From positions 124,001 to 188,000 of the forward strand of contig NZ_BBXC01000020.1 of assembly GCF_001570525.1 (NCBI RefSeq): a stretch of DNA of 64,000 bases, given 5' to 3'. Under the pieces are notes generated by a model, which did not search any database, was not told the DNA's origin, and worked only from the letters and a program-made list of their open reading frames with translations. The stretch is from Herbidospora sakaeratensis (lineage in GTDB: Bacteria > Actinomycetota > Actinomycetes > Streptosporangiales > Streptosporangiaceae). How positions within the stretch are numbered: position 1 is the first letter of the stretch; every line of letters starts with the position of its first letter. Shown one piece after another: positions 26,412 through 34,438 of this stretch. The translations under genes and the position numbers were made by a program.

Positions 26412-27716
26412 TCATCGCGGGGCCGGTGGCAGGGCCTGAACCACGGCCGGGCCACCGGTCCCGGTGAGCTGGCCACTGTAGATGGCGTCGAGTACCCGCT
26501 TGCGGTGGCGGAGTTCGTCCGGGTGACGTTCGTCCACCAGGCGGCAGACCTCCAGCAACGGGCCGGGCTCCATCGACGGCTGGGCGATGCCCTGGAACTC
26601 GGGCGTGGGCAGCAGCTCGTCCTCTCCCACGACCGGCTCCGCGATGGCGACGTTGCCGGTCTGCCGGTGGAGGGCGCGCACCCGGAGAATGAAGCCCTCC
26701 CACGCGGAGACCATCTTCAGCCGGAGCAGACCGATCATCTCGTCGCGAAGGGTACGCAGGTCGCCCCAGGCGGAGTCGTAGGCCGCGATGGACCGGTCGG
26801 CCCACCCTGACCGGAGCTGGTAGATCATTTTCGACCGCCACAGGCTACGTGACGCGGCGCTGAGTTCCTCGGCCTCCTTGTCCGCCGCGGCCGCCTTCAC
26901 CACCACCGCGCCGAACGACAACATCGCGATCAGGAGAACCACGGAGATCACTGGGTAATCACCCCGCGGATACAGGATTCGAATCGCCGCCCAACTCCCG
27001 ATCACCATGAGCAGCGCGGCGATGAACACGACCGGGAGCGTCCACCAGAAGACCCGCATCAGCCAGCGTCCCGCCCGGGTCGGCAGCCGGTCCGCCCGCT
27101 CCGGCCGATCGAACGCGAAGGTCCGCCAGGCGCTCAGCGGCCGCTGCAGCAACTCTCCGGCGGCGGCGGTGATGACGGCGAGCGCCACGCCGGGGATGAT
27201 GGCGGCCATCGTCTCCCACAGGTGCATCAGGCCGGAGCTCTGGCTGCTCCCCGCGTCGCCCGTGGCCGAGGTCAGGTACTCGAAGACCTGCTTGAAATAC
27301 CAGACCTCGAAGAGGCCGACGCCGATGACCATGGGCCATCGCATCCGCCTCAACCAGCGCGACCGCCGGGGACCGGCGTCGGCCGCGCGCTGCGCCTCCC
27401 GGACCTTCGTGGCCTTCGCGCCGATCTGGTTGGTGCTGAGCGTGCGGGCGAGCCGGTTCAACTGCCGATCGGCCCGATTCCAGCGGTCGGTGGCGGCGTG
27501 TCGGCGGGGGGCGAGGCGGTGGTCAGTGCGGATCGCGTCGAATCCACTGCGGACCGCCCCCAGCATGGCGCGCATTTCGGTGGCATCGATCTCCTCCGCC
27601 TCGCGCCATCCGGTGTCGGCCGCGCGCGCGACGAGGTCGCGAACGCCGCAGACACATCCTGACGGGCACTGTGAGAAGGGATCGGAAGAGGTACGGGGTG
27701 GCGCGGGATGAGTCAT
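26412..27716 (-). CDS. Four-TM membrane protein of unknown function
   Basis: 434-aa membrane protein, last gene of the five-gene BTAD operon. Seen: a cysteine cluster near the start (CPSGCVCG), a long basic, helical cytoplasmic region about 40-125, four predicted membrane helices (about 127-150, 167-190, 222-248 and 258-282), then a charged helical C-terminal region of about 150 residues ending in a Pro-rich tail. There is no transporter or enzyme motif. It follows the VWA-OmpA lipoprotein gene by 12 bp. Inference: membrane partner or effector of that operon. The start GTG/ATG is read at 27716. Confidence 0.7.
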   Translation of the reverse strand: MTHPAPPRTSSDPFSQCPSGCVCGVRDLVARAADTGWREAEEIDATEMRAMLGAVRSGFDAIRTDHRLAPRRHAATDRWNRADRQLNRLARTLSTNQIGAKATKVREAQRAADAGPRRSRWLRRMRWPMVIGVGLFEVWYFKQVFEYLTSATGDAGSSQSSGLMHLWETMAAIIPGVALAVITAAAGELLQRPLSAWRTFAFDRPERADRLPTRAGRWLMRVFWWTLPVVFIAALLMVIGSWAAIRILYPRGDYPVISVVLLIAMLSFGAVVVKAAAADKEAEELSAASRSLWRSKMIYQLRSGWADRSIAAYDSAWGDLRTLRDEMIGLLRLKMVSAWEGFILRVRALHRQTGNVAIAEPVVGEDELLPTPEFQGIAQPSMEPGPLLEVCRLVDERHPDELRHRKRVLDAIYSGQLTGTGGPAVVQALPPAPR

Positions 27717-27728
27717 GGAAAACCTCGG

Positions 27729-28961
27729 TCAGGTGTAGACGACGATCTCGACGCGCCGGTTGCAGGCCATGGCCACGGGGTCGGGCACGCCCTTCTTGTA
27801 CTCGGGCGTGCAGGCAGGGCGCGTGGACGCGTACCAACGTGCGGTGGCCGGGGTGACGCCGTGGTCGCGGAGCACCTTCACGACCGCGCTCGCGCGTCGT
27901 TTCGACAGTTGCCGGTTGTGCTCCGGGGTGTGGGTCGAGTCGGTGTGCCCGTTCACCACGATGCGGGTGTACTTGAGCGCGGCAATCTCCTTGAGGACCG
28001 AACCCATGGCCTCCTGCGCGCGGGGTTCCAGGGTCGAAGAGTCGCTGTTGAAGAGGATCGAAGCCGGCAGGGTCAGCACGGTCGGGTTTCCCGGTGTCTT
28101 GGTCATCCCCGGCATACGGACTTCCGCGTCATCCGCCAGGGTCACCGACGACGCGTCCGCCGTCTTCGGAGCCTCGGCGGTCGGATCGAGGCACGTCGCC
28201 TTCATTGCCGTGCACATCTGCTTCCACAGGTCGATCAGCCAGGTGCGCTGTGGCGTCTTGATGTCGGGCCAGCCTGGAGCCACGTTCCCGAGACCGACGA
28301 ACTGCACCGTGTAGCTGGAGTCCAGCTTCGGCAGTTCAGCCTGGCAGCCCTCCACGAGCGCCGGGATGACCGAGTGGTCGCCGATGTCCGCGCCTCGGAG
28401 GTCGGCGCACCCGGTGTTGCTCAGTCCGTCGGTGGCGATGACGACTGTCTTGGGAACCTTCTTGTACTTCCCGATCTGCTGGGACGCGGTCGCCACCGCC
28501 CGCAGCACATCGGACTGGGGCGCGGCGGAGCCGCCGTTCAACTTCCCGGTCAGTTCCGCGTTCAGGCAGGCGCGGGTGTCCTCGCGGTCGTTCTTGGTGC
28601 GGAGAGCGTTCTGGCTGTCGCCCGGCGTCATCTTCTCGGTACGCCACTCGACGGATCCCCCGAAGACGCCGGCGGTGATCAGGTTCTTCGGGGCGTCCGG
28701 AAGTCGCTGCACGACCATGGCCGGCCAGTCGAGGTGGCGACGGGGTTCCGTGGCGCTGTAACTACTCGACGAGCCGTCGGTGAGCAGGACTGTCACGGAC
28801 GCGGCGTCAGGCGCGGCGCCGATGGGCTCGGTGAGCAACTCCGAGCACCGGTCGGCCTGCCCGGTAGGGCTCGGGACCAGTAACTCCCCAAGGCCACACC
28901 CGTTCGCCGTCGTCAGCGTGAGCGCCGCGAGCAGAACGCCCGTCCTCGTTCGTGGCCGCAT
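27729..28961 (-). CDS. Lipoprotein with VWA-like and C-terminal OmpA-like domains
   Basis: 410-aa exported lipoprotein. Seen: signal with lipobox-like TANGC (Cys22); a VWA-like domain with a MIDAS-type LLTDGSSSSYS (about 59-69) and a second loop VVIATDGLSNTG (about 164-175); and a C-terminal OmpA/MotB-like peptidoglycan-binding domain about 290-408 (ASILFNSDSSTLEP, VNGHTDSTHTPEHNRQLSKRRASAV, NRRVEIVV). Start ATG at 28961 overlaps the upstream stop by one base (TGATG). It would sit on the outer membrane face and contact peptidoglycan, with metal-dependent protein binding through VWA. Inference: the cell-envelope sensor or effector of the operon. Confidence 0.85.
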   Translation of the reverse strand: MRPRTRTGVLLAALTLTTANGCGLGELLVPSPTGQADRCSELLTEPIGAAPDAASVTVLLTDGSSSSYSATEPRRHLDWPAMVVQRLPDAPKNLITAGVFGGSVEWRTEKMTPGDSQNALRTKNDREDTRACLNAELTGKLNGGSAAPQSDVLRAVATASQQIGKYKKVPKTVVIATDGLSNTGCADLRGADIGDHSVIPALVEGCQAELPKLDSSYTVQFVGLGNVAPGWPDIKTPQRTWLIDLWKQMCTAMKATCLDPTAEAPKTADASSVTLADDAEVRMPGMTKTPGNPTVLTLPASILFNSDSSTLEPRAQEAMGSVLKEIAALKYTRIVVNGHTDSTHTPEHNRQLSKRRASAVVKVLRDHGVTPATARWYASTRPACTPEYKKGVPDPVAMACNRRVEIVVYT

Positions 28962-29830
28962 CAGACGCTCGCTTCTTCCCGCTCGGAGAACAACGTCTCG
29001 GGGCCGAGCTCGGGCCGGGGAATGCCGAGCAGGTCGTAGGCCTTGGCGAGGGTGCCGTCGGTGGCCATCGCGAACTCCAGCAGGTCCATTCGCTCGTGCC
29101 CGGCCGCGACTCGGGCAACGGTGTCGACCAGTCCCTGCGCCTCCTTCTTCCGGTCGTCGCGCATGGCGTCGAGCACGGCGGCGGTCTGGGCCGGAGCCTG
29201 CGCCATGAGTACCGCGTAGGGCGTTTCCCACTCGGGGAGACCGTTCTCGATGAACTCGGCCCACCGGACCCGCAGCTCACCGAGACGCTGTGCCGCCTGC
29301 TCACTCAGCTCGTAGCGAGCCTCGGCCTGGACTTGTTCCGCGATCGACCGGCGCTGCAGGTCGCGGATCGCCGGGTCGACCTGGACCCGCACGACCGCCG
29401 TGCAGTCGAAGTTGACCCCTTCCTCGTCGGGCGAGCCGGTGAGTGCGGCCTCGATCGCCTCCTGAACCCGAACGGTGACCGCAGGCTCGGCTGCTCCGGG
29501 CCGGAACGGCGGGAACTCCCGCGCCGTACCGCGGACGACGTTCCTCGTCACGGTCTCCAGATCGCGAAATCGATCGGCGATCTTCGTACCGACCTCGTCG
29601 TCGTGGACCGTTCCCGTGGCACAGAGGCAGAGGTCGACCTCGATGGTGAAGTCATAGGCGTCGCCCTTCGCCGGAGTGGCGAAGGAGAAGTTCCTGGTAC
29701 GCCTCGTCGTCTTCGGGACGGGCAGGATGGGCGCGGGGGTCTCGCTCTCGTATCCCGACGAGAACAGGCCCTTGACCCAGTCGACCACTCGCCCTAACAG
29801 GCCCTTGCGGGGTTGGGATGGATCGGACAT
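28961..29830 (-). CDS. Unknown protein, possibly SPFH-like, in BTAD operon
   Basis: 289-aa protein without signal peptide. Seen: an amphipathic N-terminus (KGLLGRVVDWVKGLF, about 9-23) that could associate with membrane; a beta-rich stretch about 45-160 (YDFTIEVDLCLCATG; NFDCTAVVRVQVDPAIRDL) and then charged helices about 160-285 (RRSIAEQVQAEARYELSEQAAQRL). The order beta-rich core then coiled helix, with VDPAIRDLQRR, recalls SPFH/band-7 proteins, but I see no decisive motif and call this weak. It sits 33 bp after the P-loop/HEAT gene and overlaps the VWA-OmpA gene. Confidence 0.7.
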   Translation of the reverse strand: MSDPSQPRKGLLGRVVDWVKGLFSSGYESETPAPILPVPKTTRRTRNFSFATPAKGDAYDFTIEVDLCLCATGTVHDDEVGTKIADRFRDLETVTRNVVRGTAREFPPFRPGAAEPAVTVRVQEAIEAALTGSPDEEGVNFDCTAVVRVQVDPAIRDLQRRSIAEQVQAEARYELSEQAAQRLGELRVRWAEFIENGLPEWETPYAVLMAQAPAQTAAVLDAMRDDRKKEAQGLVDTVARVAAGHERMDLLEFAMATDGTLAKAYDLLGIPRPELGPETLFSEREEASV

Positions 29831-29863
29831 GGCGTTTCTCCGTTTCCTCGTTGGTGTGCGCGC

Positions 29864-32056
29864 CTAACCGCGCCGGTCGCGGAAGCGCCACACGCGCATA
29901 TGGAAGTCGAGGCTCTTCGCGAGGTCCTCGTCGTGCGCCTCGATGTCGGCGACCAGGGTTTTCAGGTAGGGAGCGAAGCCGTCGGCCGGTGCGTGACCGC
30001 CGAACCTGCCCGCCAGCACATGCCACTGATGGAGTGCGTCCCAGACTTTCTCGTCGCCCGCGAGGGCGTTGCACCAGAGCAGGACGAGATCGCGGTGCAC
30101 ATCCGGTTGCCCGGCCGCGAGTTCGGCCAGCCGAGGCCAACCACGGTCCCTGCTCTTCCTCGGCGCGAAGCTCAGCAGGCACCTGGCTGCGGCCCGCCGC
30201 CACCTCCAATGCGGCGCTTCCGTCCATTCCGCCAGCTCGTGGATGATCTTCTCTTCGAGGCCGTCACGGAACACGTTCATCAGCGCCTGCTGGACGATCT
30301 TCATGAGTTCCCGCTCGGCCTGGTCGACCAGGGGATCACGAGAGCCATCCAGCCGTTCGATCCGGCCGCCGACGGCCAGCCGCATCGCGGCAAGCGCCTC
30401 ATCCGGGTCGCGGACGCCGAGCAGGGTCCCGTATGCCGCGATGGCGGTCGCCCTGAGCTGCAGGTTCCCCTCATGGCCCCAGCCGCGGACCAGACCTCTG
30501 GCGCGTTTGCCGAACCGGCTCTCGCTGAGCCACTCGAGTGCCCATGCGGCGGTCATGCGGGTGCGGAATCCGCCGTCAGCCGCCCAGGGCTGGATGATCT
30601 CCCTGATGGCGACATCGAAGTCGTAGCAGGCGAGACGGGCAGCGGTATGGGCGGCCTTGACGCGGACCGGTGCTCGCGGATGATTGCCGAGCGGGCCGAG
30701 CCATCGGATGAGCGTGTCCCGTTCGCCGAGATGGTCCTGCCAGACGAGCTGAAGGATCGACGTCTCCAGGTCGTCGTGGGTGAGCCGGACCTGCCGGCCG
30801 GCGCCGTCACCCTCGACGTCGCCGACCAGTTCCACGCACGCCGACCACTTGCTCATCGGTCCGGCGAACCAGTCATGCTGACTGGGGTCGTCGTGGAGAC
30901 CGTCGCCGCGGTGCAGATCGGCGAATCGGGTGGCCTCTCGTATCACGGTCCCGGCAGGCTGGCGGTGCATGACGGCAGCGGTGATGAGAAAACTCTTCTG
31001 CCAGACCCGCTGAGGGGTGAGCAGTTCCCCTTCGGCGTTCTTGAGATCGGTGGACGGGTCGGGGCGGGACAGCAGCTGCTCGTCCGGAACCGCGCCCGCC
31101 ACCTCGTCGAGCACGGCCGCCGCGAGCGCGGCGGCCTTCCGGGGCGACCGGCATCTCCTGACCTCGTAAGCCACAGTCGGCTGGCCGAGGATCTCGCCCG
31201 CCCGGAGGTCACCCAGTTTGGTGGACACGTGGCGGAAGAACACCGCCTCTGAGGCGGGCGGCTCGTGGTGGACGACGAAACCGAGCCTCAGCCCGGTCGA
31301 CCCGCTCGGCTCCTCGGCAGTGACGACGATCAGCGCGCAGCGCGGGGGTAGTCCTTCGGCGATGGCCACGAGCTGGGCGACGGCGGGGACCGCCTCGTCC
31401 AAGCCGAGAATCAGCACCATCACCGAGTTCGGCGGCATCGACTTCGGATCGAAAGCGGCCAAGCCGCGTTCGGAGGCCAGCAGGCGGATGTTGCCGTGCA
31501 CCGGGAGGCGGTGGCTCTCCAGGAACGAGATGGCGCCCGCGATGGCGGCGGTGGTGCGTCCCTGTCCGGGGCCGCCGACGTAGCACTGGGCGGCCGAGTT
31601 GTGACGTAACGCCTCGGTGAGACGCCCGACGGACGGCGTGTCGGCCATCGTCAACAGCAGGTTGGCGAGAAATGCGGCGCCGAGTGTGCCGTGCCGCGGC
31701 CGCTGCGCGACCTCGCCGCCGAAGTAGTAGAGCTCCTGGGCCTGGAAGACCCTGGCCCTGTCGCCGGAGACGTGGGTGCCACGCAGGCCGTTCATGCGAG
31801 CGGTGTGCGCGTCTTCGTCGTCGGCGGCCGAGGCCTCGGGGTCGCTGTCTTCCAGCCTCGGCTCGGGCTGCGGATCAGCAGAAGTGTCGGGCGTGGCGGG
31901 CGTGGCGGGCGTGGCGGGCGTGGCGGGCTCCTTCTGCCCGTTCTCGCCAGACGGCTCCTGCGCCGGGCCGCTCTCGATGTCGATCACCGGTTCCGCGAGC
32001 GGCTCCGAAGGCACGGACCGTACGTCGTCGGGCGGCGAGGCGGCCTCCTCGGTCAT
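29864..32056 (-). CDS. P-loop-like/HEAT-repeat signalling protein with short N-terminal tag
   Basis: 730-aa protein. Seen: a disordered acidic N-terminus (1-90) with (ATP)4 repeats; a short tag HVSGDRARVFQAQ (95-107) also found in the upstream regulator; a nucleotide-binding-like region with GGPGQGRTT (161-169), where Arg stands in for the Walker A lysine, and VMVLILGLDEAVP as Walker B candidate (about 210-222); then from about 430 a run of alpha-alpha repeats (HPRAPVRVKAAHTAARLAC; TRMTAAWALEWLS) resembling HEAT repeats. The tag - P-loop - repeat order is like STAND/NLR signalling proteins. Start overlaps the regulator stop by ATGA. Function unknown; ATPase activity doubtful because of the arginine. 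Confidence 0.75.
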   Translation of the reverse strand: MTEEAASPPDDVRSVPSEPLAEPVIDIESGPAQEPSGENGQKEPATPATPATPATPDTSADPQPEPRLEDSDPEASAADDEDAHTARMNGLRGTHVSGDRARVFQAQELYYFGGEVAQRPRHGTLGAAFLANLLLTMADTPSVGRLTEALRHNSAAQCYVGGPGQGRTTAAIAGAISFLESHRLPVHGNIRLLASERGLAAFDPKSMPPNSVMVLILGLDEAVPAVAQLVAIAEGLPPRCALIVVTAEEPSGSTGLRLGFVVHHEPPASEAVFFRHVSTKLGDLRAGEILGQPTVAYEVRRCRSPRKAAALAAAVLDEVAGAVPDEQLLSRPDPSTDLKNAEGELLTPQRVWQKSFLITAAVMHRQPAGTVIREATRFADLHRGDGLHDDPSQHDWFAGPMSKWSACVELVGDVEGDGAGRQVRLTHDDLETSILQLVWQDHLGERDTLIRWLGPLGNHPRAPVRVKAAHTAARLACYDFDVAIREIIQPWAADGGFRTRMTAAWALEWLSESRFGKRARGLVRGWGHEGNLQLRATAIAAYGTLLGVRDPDEALAAMRLAVGGRIERLDGSRDPLVDQAERELMKIVQQALMNVFRDGLEEKIIHELAEWTEAPHWRWRRAAARCLLSFAPRKSRDRGWPRLAELAAGQPDVHRDLVLLWCNALAGDEKVWDALHQWHVLAGRFGGHAPADGFAPYLKTLVADIEAHDEDLAKSLDFHMRVWRFRDRRG
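31891..31926 (-). repeat. 9-bp tandem repeat, four copies, in frame
   Basis: GCGTGGCGG on the plus strand is repeated four times exactly. On the coding strand it encodes the Ala-Thr-Pro repeats (about residues 45-56) in the disordered N-terminus of the P-loop/HEAT protein. Unit length is a multiple of 3, so copy-number change alters linker length without breaking the frame. Confidence 0.8.
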
Positions 32057-33009
32057 GGGGACTCCGGAGCTTCGTGGTAGGTGCTGTGCCAGAGCTGGTT
32101 CACCCTGGCCCTTTCACCGGTCACATGGATCGTTCCCATCCCGGCCGCGGTCGGCGGTGCTTCCTCGGGTTCCGCCGTCTTCTCGGCGGCGGGCGACTGC
32201 TCCGCGTCGATGGTCTCGTCTCCGCCGGGCTGCTCGGAAGCGACCAGGCGGAGTGTGGGTTCGTTCTTCATGATTCGCTCCCTCAGTGCGAAGGTTTCCG
32301 GGCTCGGAGAGCTTTTCCGCGATTTCTCCAAGGACCTGGCGAGATAGTCGAATGCGATTTCCGCCGCACCTCTGTTTCCCGCCCGGCCGTGCGCCTCCAT
32401 GCGAAGGCGGCCGAGTTCCTCGTCCTCTCCCGCTTCCAGGACGAGGCGGTCGAGTTCGGGGATGAGTTCGTCCAGCAAACCGAGTTCCAGACGCACTCCG
32501 AGCAGATTGAGGAGTGTCCGCCGATACTCTTTTCTGACTCTTATCGCTCGCAGCGTCATCGAGCCCGGGACGTATCCGCCGAACGGCTGCGGGCCTGACA
32601 GGCCGGCGCTGTGGGAGCCCCACTCGGCGAGCGCTCGCCGGCCGAGTTCGAGCGCTTCCCCAGGAGATGCGGTCGCGGCCGCCGCCGAAAGTCGCCGAAA
32701 GCGGTGGTAGTCGATCTCCTCCGGCGATGACCGCAACTGGTAGCCCACCTTCTGGTGGGTGGTGATCAGCTTCCTGGCCCCCGGAACCGCCTTGTCCAGA
32801 GAGCCGCGGAGGCTCGACATAAGGGTGTTGAGAAGTTCGTCGTCCTTTTTCCCATCCCAAATTCCGCCGAAAAACGTCTCTCTTTGAACGACCCCCCGGT
32901 CCAGCGTCATGAGGACGATCGCGAGACCCTGCTGATGGCCGGTAAGACGAACCCGATGACCGTCGACCGTCACCTGGACAGCGGGGAGAATTCTTATGTT
33001 CAGGTTCAT
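32053..33009 (-). CDS. AfsR/SARP-type BTAD regulator with C-terminal signalling tag
   Basis: 318-aa regulator. Seen: OmpR-like winged helix about 1-92 (NIRILPAVQVTVDGHRVRL...LITTHQKVGYQL); a bacterial transcriptional activator (BTAD) helical domain about 97-240; a disordered acidic stretch 245-290 (GGDETIDAEQSPAAEKTAEPEE); and a terminal tag GTIHVTGERARVNQL (292-306) closely matching the N-terminal tag of the next protein. First gene of the five-gene operon, overlapping it by ATGA. ATG at 33009. BTAD proteins activate operons; the tag suggests it also takes part in homotypic contact with the P-loop/HEAT protein. A GACCG/CGGTC palindrome lies 73 bp upstream. Confidence 0.85.
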   Translation of the reverse strand: MNLNIRILPAVQVTVDGHRVRLTGHQQGLAIVLMTLDRGVVQRETFFGGIWDGKKDDELLNTLMSSLRGSLDKAVPGARKLITTHQKVGYQLRSSPEEIDYHRFRRLSAAAATASPGEALELGRRALAEWGSHSAGLSGPQPFGGYVPGSMTLRAIRVRKEYRRTLLNLLGVRLELGLLDELIPELDRLVLEAGEDEELGRLRMEAHGRAGNRGAAEIAFDYLARSLEKSRKSSPSPETFALRERIMKNEPTLRLVASEQPGGDETIDAEQSPAAEKTAEPEEAPPTAAGMGTIHVTGERARVNQLWHSTYHEAPESP

Positions 33010-33081
33010 TCAGCCAAACTCCAGATCCGCCCAGGCCAGCTTGCGCTCGATTACAGATTGCATTGATTGGCTTCGTTCTGT

Positions 33082-33097
33082 GACCGGATAAACGGTC
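33082..33097. promoter_or_regulatory. Palindrome between BTAD operon and DUF397 gene
   Basis: GACCG-GATAAA-CGGTC in the 120-bp divergent promoter region. Location suits an operator for the BTAD protein or the neighbouring Xre protein; it is not attributable from sequence alone. Confidence 0.35.
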
Positions 33098-33129
33098 GAT
33101 GGAAACGAGAAACGAGAAGGGCTTTGCGA

Positions 33130-33327
33130 ATGAATGAGTCTGTACTGCTGAAGTGGCAGATCAGCAGCGCTTGCGACGAGGGCGCGTGCGTGCAGGTGGC
33201 GCGGCACGGCGACTACGTCTACGTCCGCGACTCCAAGGTTCCCAACGGTCCGGTGCAGGTCTACACCGTGCCCGAGTGGGCCGCGTTCATCGCCGGCGCG
33301 AAGCTGGGCGAGTTCGACGTCGGTTAA
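33130..33327 (+). CDS. DUF397 domain protein
   Basis: 65-aa protein with the full DUF397 pattern: LLKWQISSACDEGACVQVA, YVYVRDSKVPNGP and WAAFIAGAKLGEFD. In streptomycetes and relatives, DUF397 genes are paired with Xre/DUF5753 regulators, often as a small antagonist or toxin/antitoxin-like partner that controls development or antibiotic production. Here the Xre partner is convergent, 60 bp away across a strong terminator. GAGAAGGG precedes the ATG at 33130. Confidence 0.93.
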   Translation: MNESVLLKWQISSACDEGACVQVARHGDYVYVRDSKVPNGPVQVYTVPEWAAFIAGAKLGEFDVG

Positions 33328-33334
33328 GCCGACC

Positions 33335-33370
33335 CCTTCGGGGCCGGAGACGATGCTCCGGCCCCGAAGG
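33335..33370. terminator. Bidirectional terminator between DUF397 and Xre genes
   Basis: Perfect 15-bp arms CCTTCGGGGCCGGAG / CTCCGGCCCCGAAGG with a 6-nt loop, placed between two convergent genes. Confidence 0.85.
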
Positions 33371-33386
33371 CCCCCCACGGGCGGCC

Positions 33387-34265
33387 TCATCGGCCTTCCT
33401 TTTGGAACTGGGCGACCAGCCCGGTGAGGAAGCGACGGGCGTCGTCCTCCACAAGGGCCGCTTCGCGGTACATCGCCCACCGGCTCCGGTAGAGCTCCAC
33501 ATCCGAAGGGCGGTGAGCGGTGATGTTGGCGTGGACGGTCTCGATGCTGACGAACTCGCCGGTCTCATCGTCGGCGGACTCGAAAAGGGTGAAGGCGTGC
33601 GAGAAGGGCACCCCCGCCTCACCATCGAGGGGCAGGACACCGATCGACACGTTGCTCAACGTGCTCAACGTGCTGATCCGGTCGAGTTGGGCGGCCATGA
33701 TCGCCGCGGCTCCGGTGGGCCGCCAGCGCAGGGCCGCCTCAGTGATCAGAAAGTGGAAGGAGCGGCCCTCGTCGTACAGGATGAGCTGACGGTCGAGTCG
33801 GCCGGCCAGCGCGGCGGCGGCCTGCTCCTTGGTGTACGGCACCTGGAACATCGAGAACACCCGGCGGGCGTACTCCGCGGTCTGCAGGAGCCCGGGCACG
33901 ACAGAGGACTGAAAAGCGAAGATCCGACGGGCGGCCCGCTCCGCCTCACGGACGTCGCCCTGGAGGTGCGGTTGGTCCACCAGCTCGGCCTTCCACGAAC
34001 GGACGTCGGTGTGAGCGGTGTCGGTGAGGGCCGACAGCAGTTCGGCCGTCTCCTCCGAGGCGTTCACCTCCTCAGCCCACTTCCTGACTTCGGGAAGGGT
34101 CGGCACGGCTGCGCCCGACTCGATCCTGGAGACCTTCGATTGGCTGATGTTGAGGCGTTGGGCCAGATCACGGCCGGACAACCCGGACAGATCACGAAGA
34201 CGGCGAAGCTCGGCGCCGAGGCGCCGCCGTCCTCCTTCGAGGTTCTCCGCGGGCTCGCGAACCAC
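33387..34265 (-). CDS. Xre-type regulator with DUF5753 domain
   Basis: 292-aa DNA-binding protein. Seen: N-terminal Xre helix-turn-helix about 14-68 (LGAELRRLRDLSGLSGRDLAQRLNISQSKVSRIESGAAVP) and a C-terminal DUF5753 domain about 105-285 (YARRVFSMFQVPY...RLDRQLILYDEGRSFHFLITEAALRWRP; NVSIGVLPLDGEAGVPFSHAFTLFE). This is the standard partner of DUF397 proteins in actinobacteria. Predicted minus-strand promoter at 34380-34351; its leader carries a perfect hairpin. It probably regulates the DUF397 gene and itself; links to the nearby BTAD operon are possible. Confidence 0.93.
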   Translation of the reverse strand: MVREPAENLEGGRRRLGAELRRLRDLSGLSGRDLAQRLNISQSKVSRIESGAAVPTLPEVRKWAEEVNASEETAELLSALTDTAHTDVRSWKAELVDQPHLQGDVREAERAARRIFAFQSSVVPGLLQTAEYARRVFSMFQVPYTKEQAAAALAGRLDRQLILYDEGRSFHFLITEAALRWRPTGAAAIMAAQLDRISTLSTLSNVSIGVLPLDGEAGVPFSHAFTLFESADDETGEFVSIETVHANITAHRPSDVELYRSRWAMYREAALVEDDARRFLTGLVAQFQKEGR

Positions 34266-34297
34266 CCGTAACTCCTTGAATCATGTCATGTCGTGAT

Positions 34298-34328
34298 GAA
34301 TCGCCCTCTATCCCCACCAGGGCGATTC
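34298..34328 (-). promoter_or_regulatory. Leader hairpin / inverted repeat upstream of xre
   Basis: Perfect 10-bp arms GAATCGCCCT / AGGGCGATTC with an 11-nt loop, 33 bp before the Xre start codon and downstream of its predicted promoter. May be an operator or an RNA stem affecting Xre translation. Confidence 0.45.
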
Positions 34329-34350
34329 GGAGCTATTCGTGGGGATGCAT

Positions 34351-34380
34351 ACTAGATCAGCGATGGTTTTGGTTTGTCAA
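34351..34380 (-). promoter_or_regulatory. Promoter for xre
   Basis: On the minus strand a perfect TTGACA (34380-34375), 18 bp, TCTAGT (34356-34351). It lies about 90 bp upstream of the Xre start, in an AT-rich stretch. Confidence 0.4.
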
Positions 34381-34438
34381 GGCCCATATACCGTTCCATC
34401 CTGCGTCGTCCGATGACACAGAGTCAGGTGAGGTGACA

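Noticed and set aside
31891-31926. CRISPR-like repeat
   Set aside because: The 9-bp unit is contiguous without spacers and lies in frame within a coding region.
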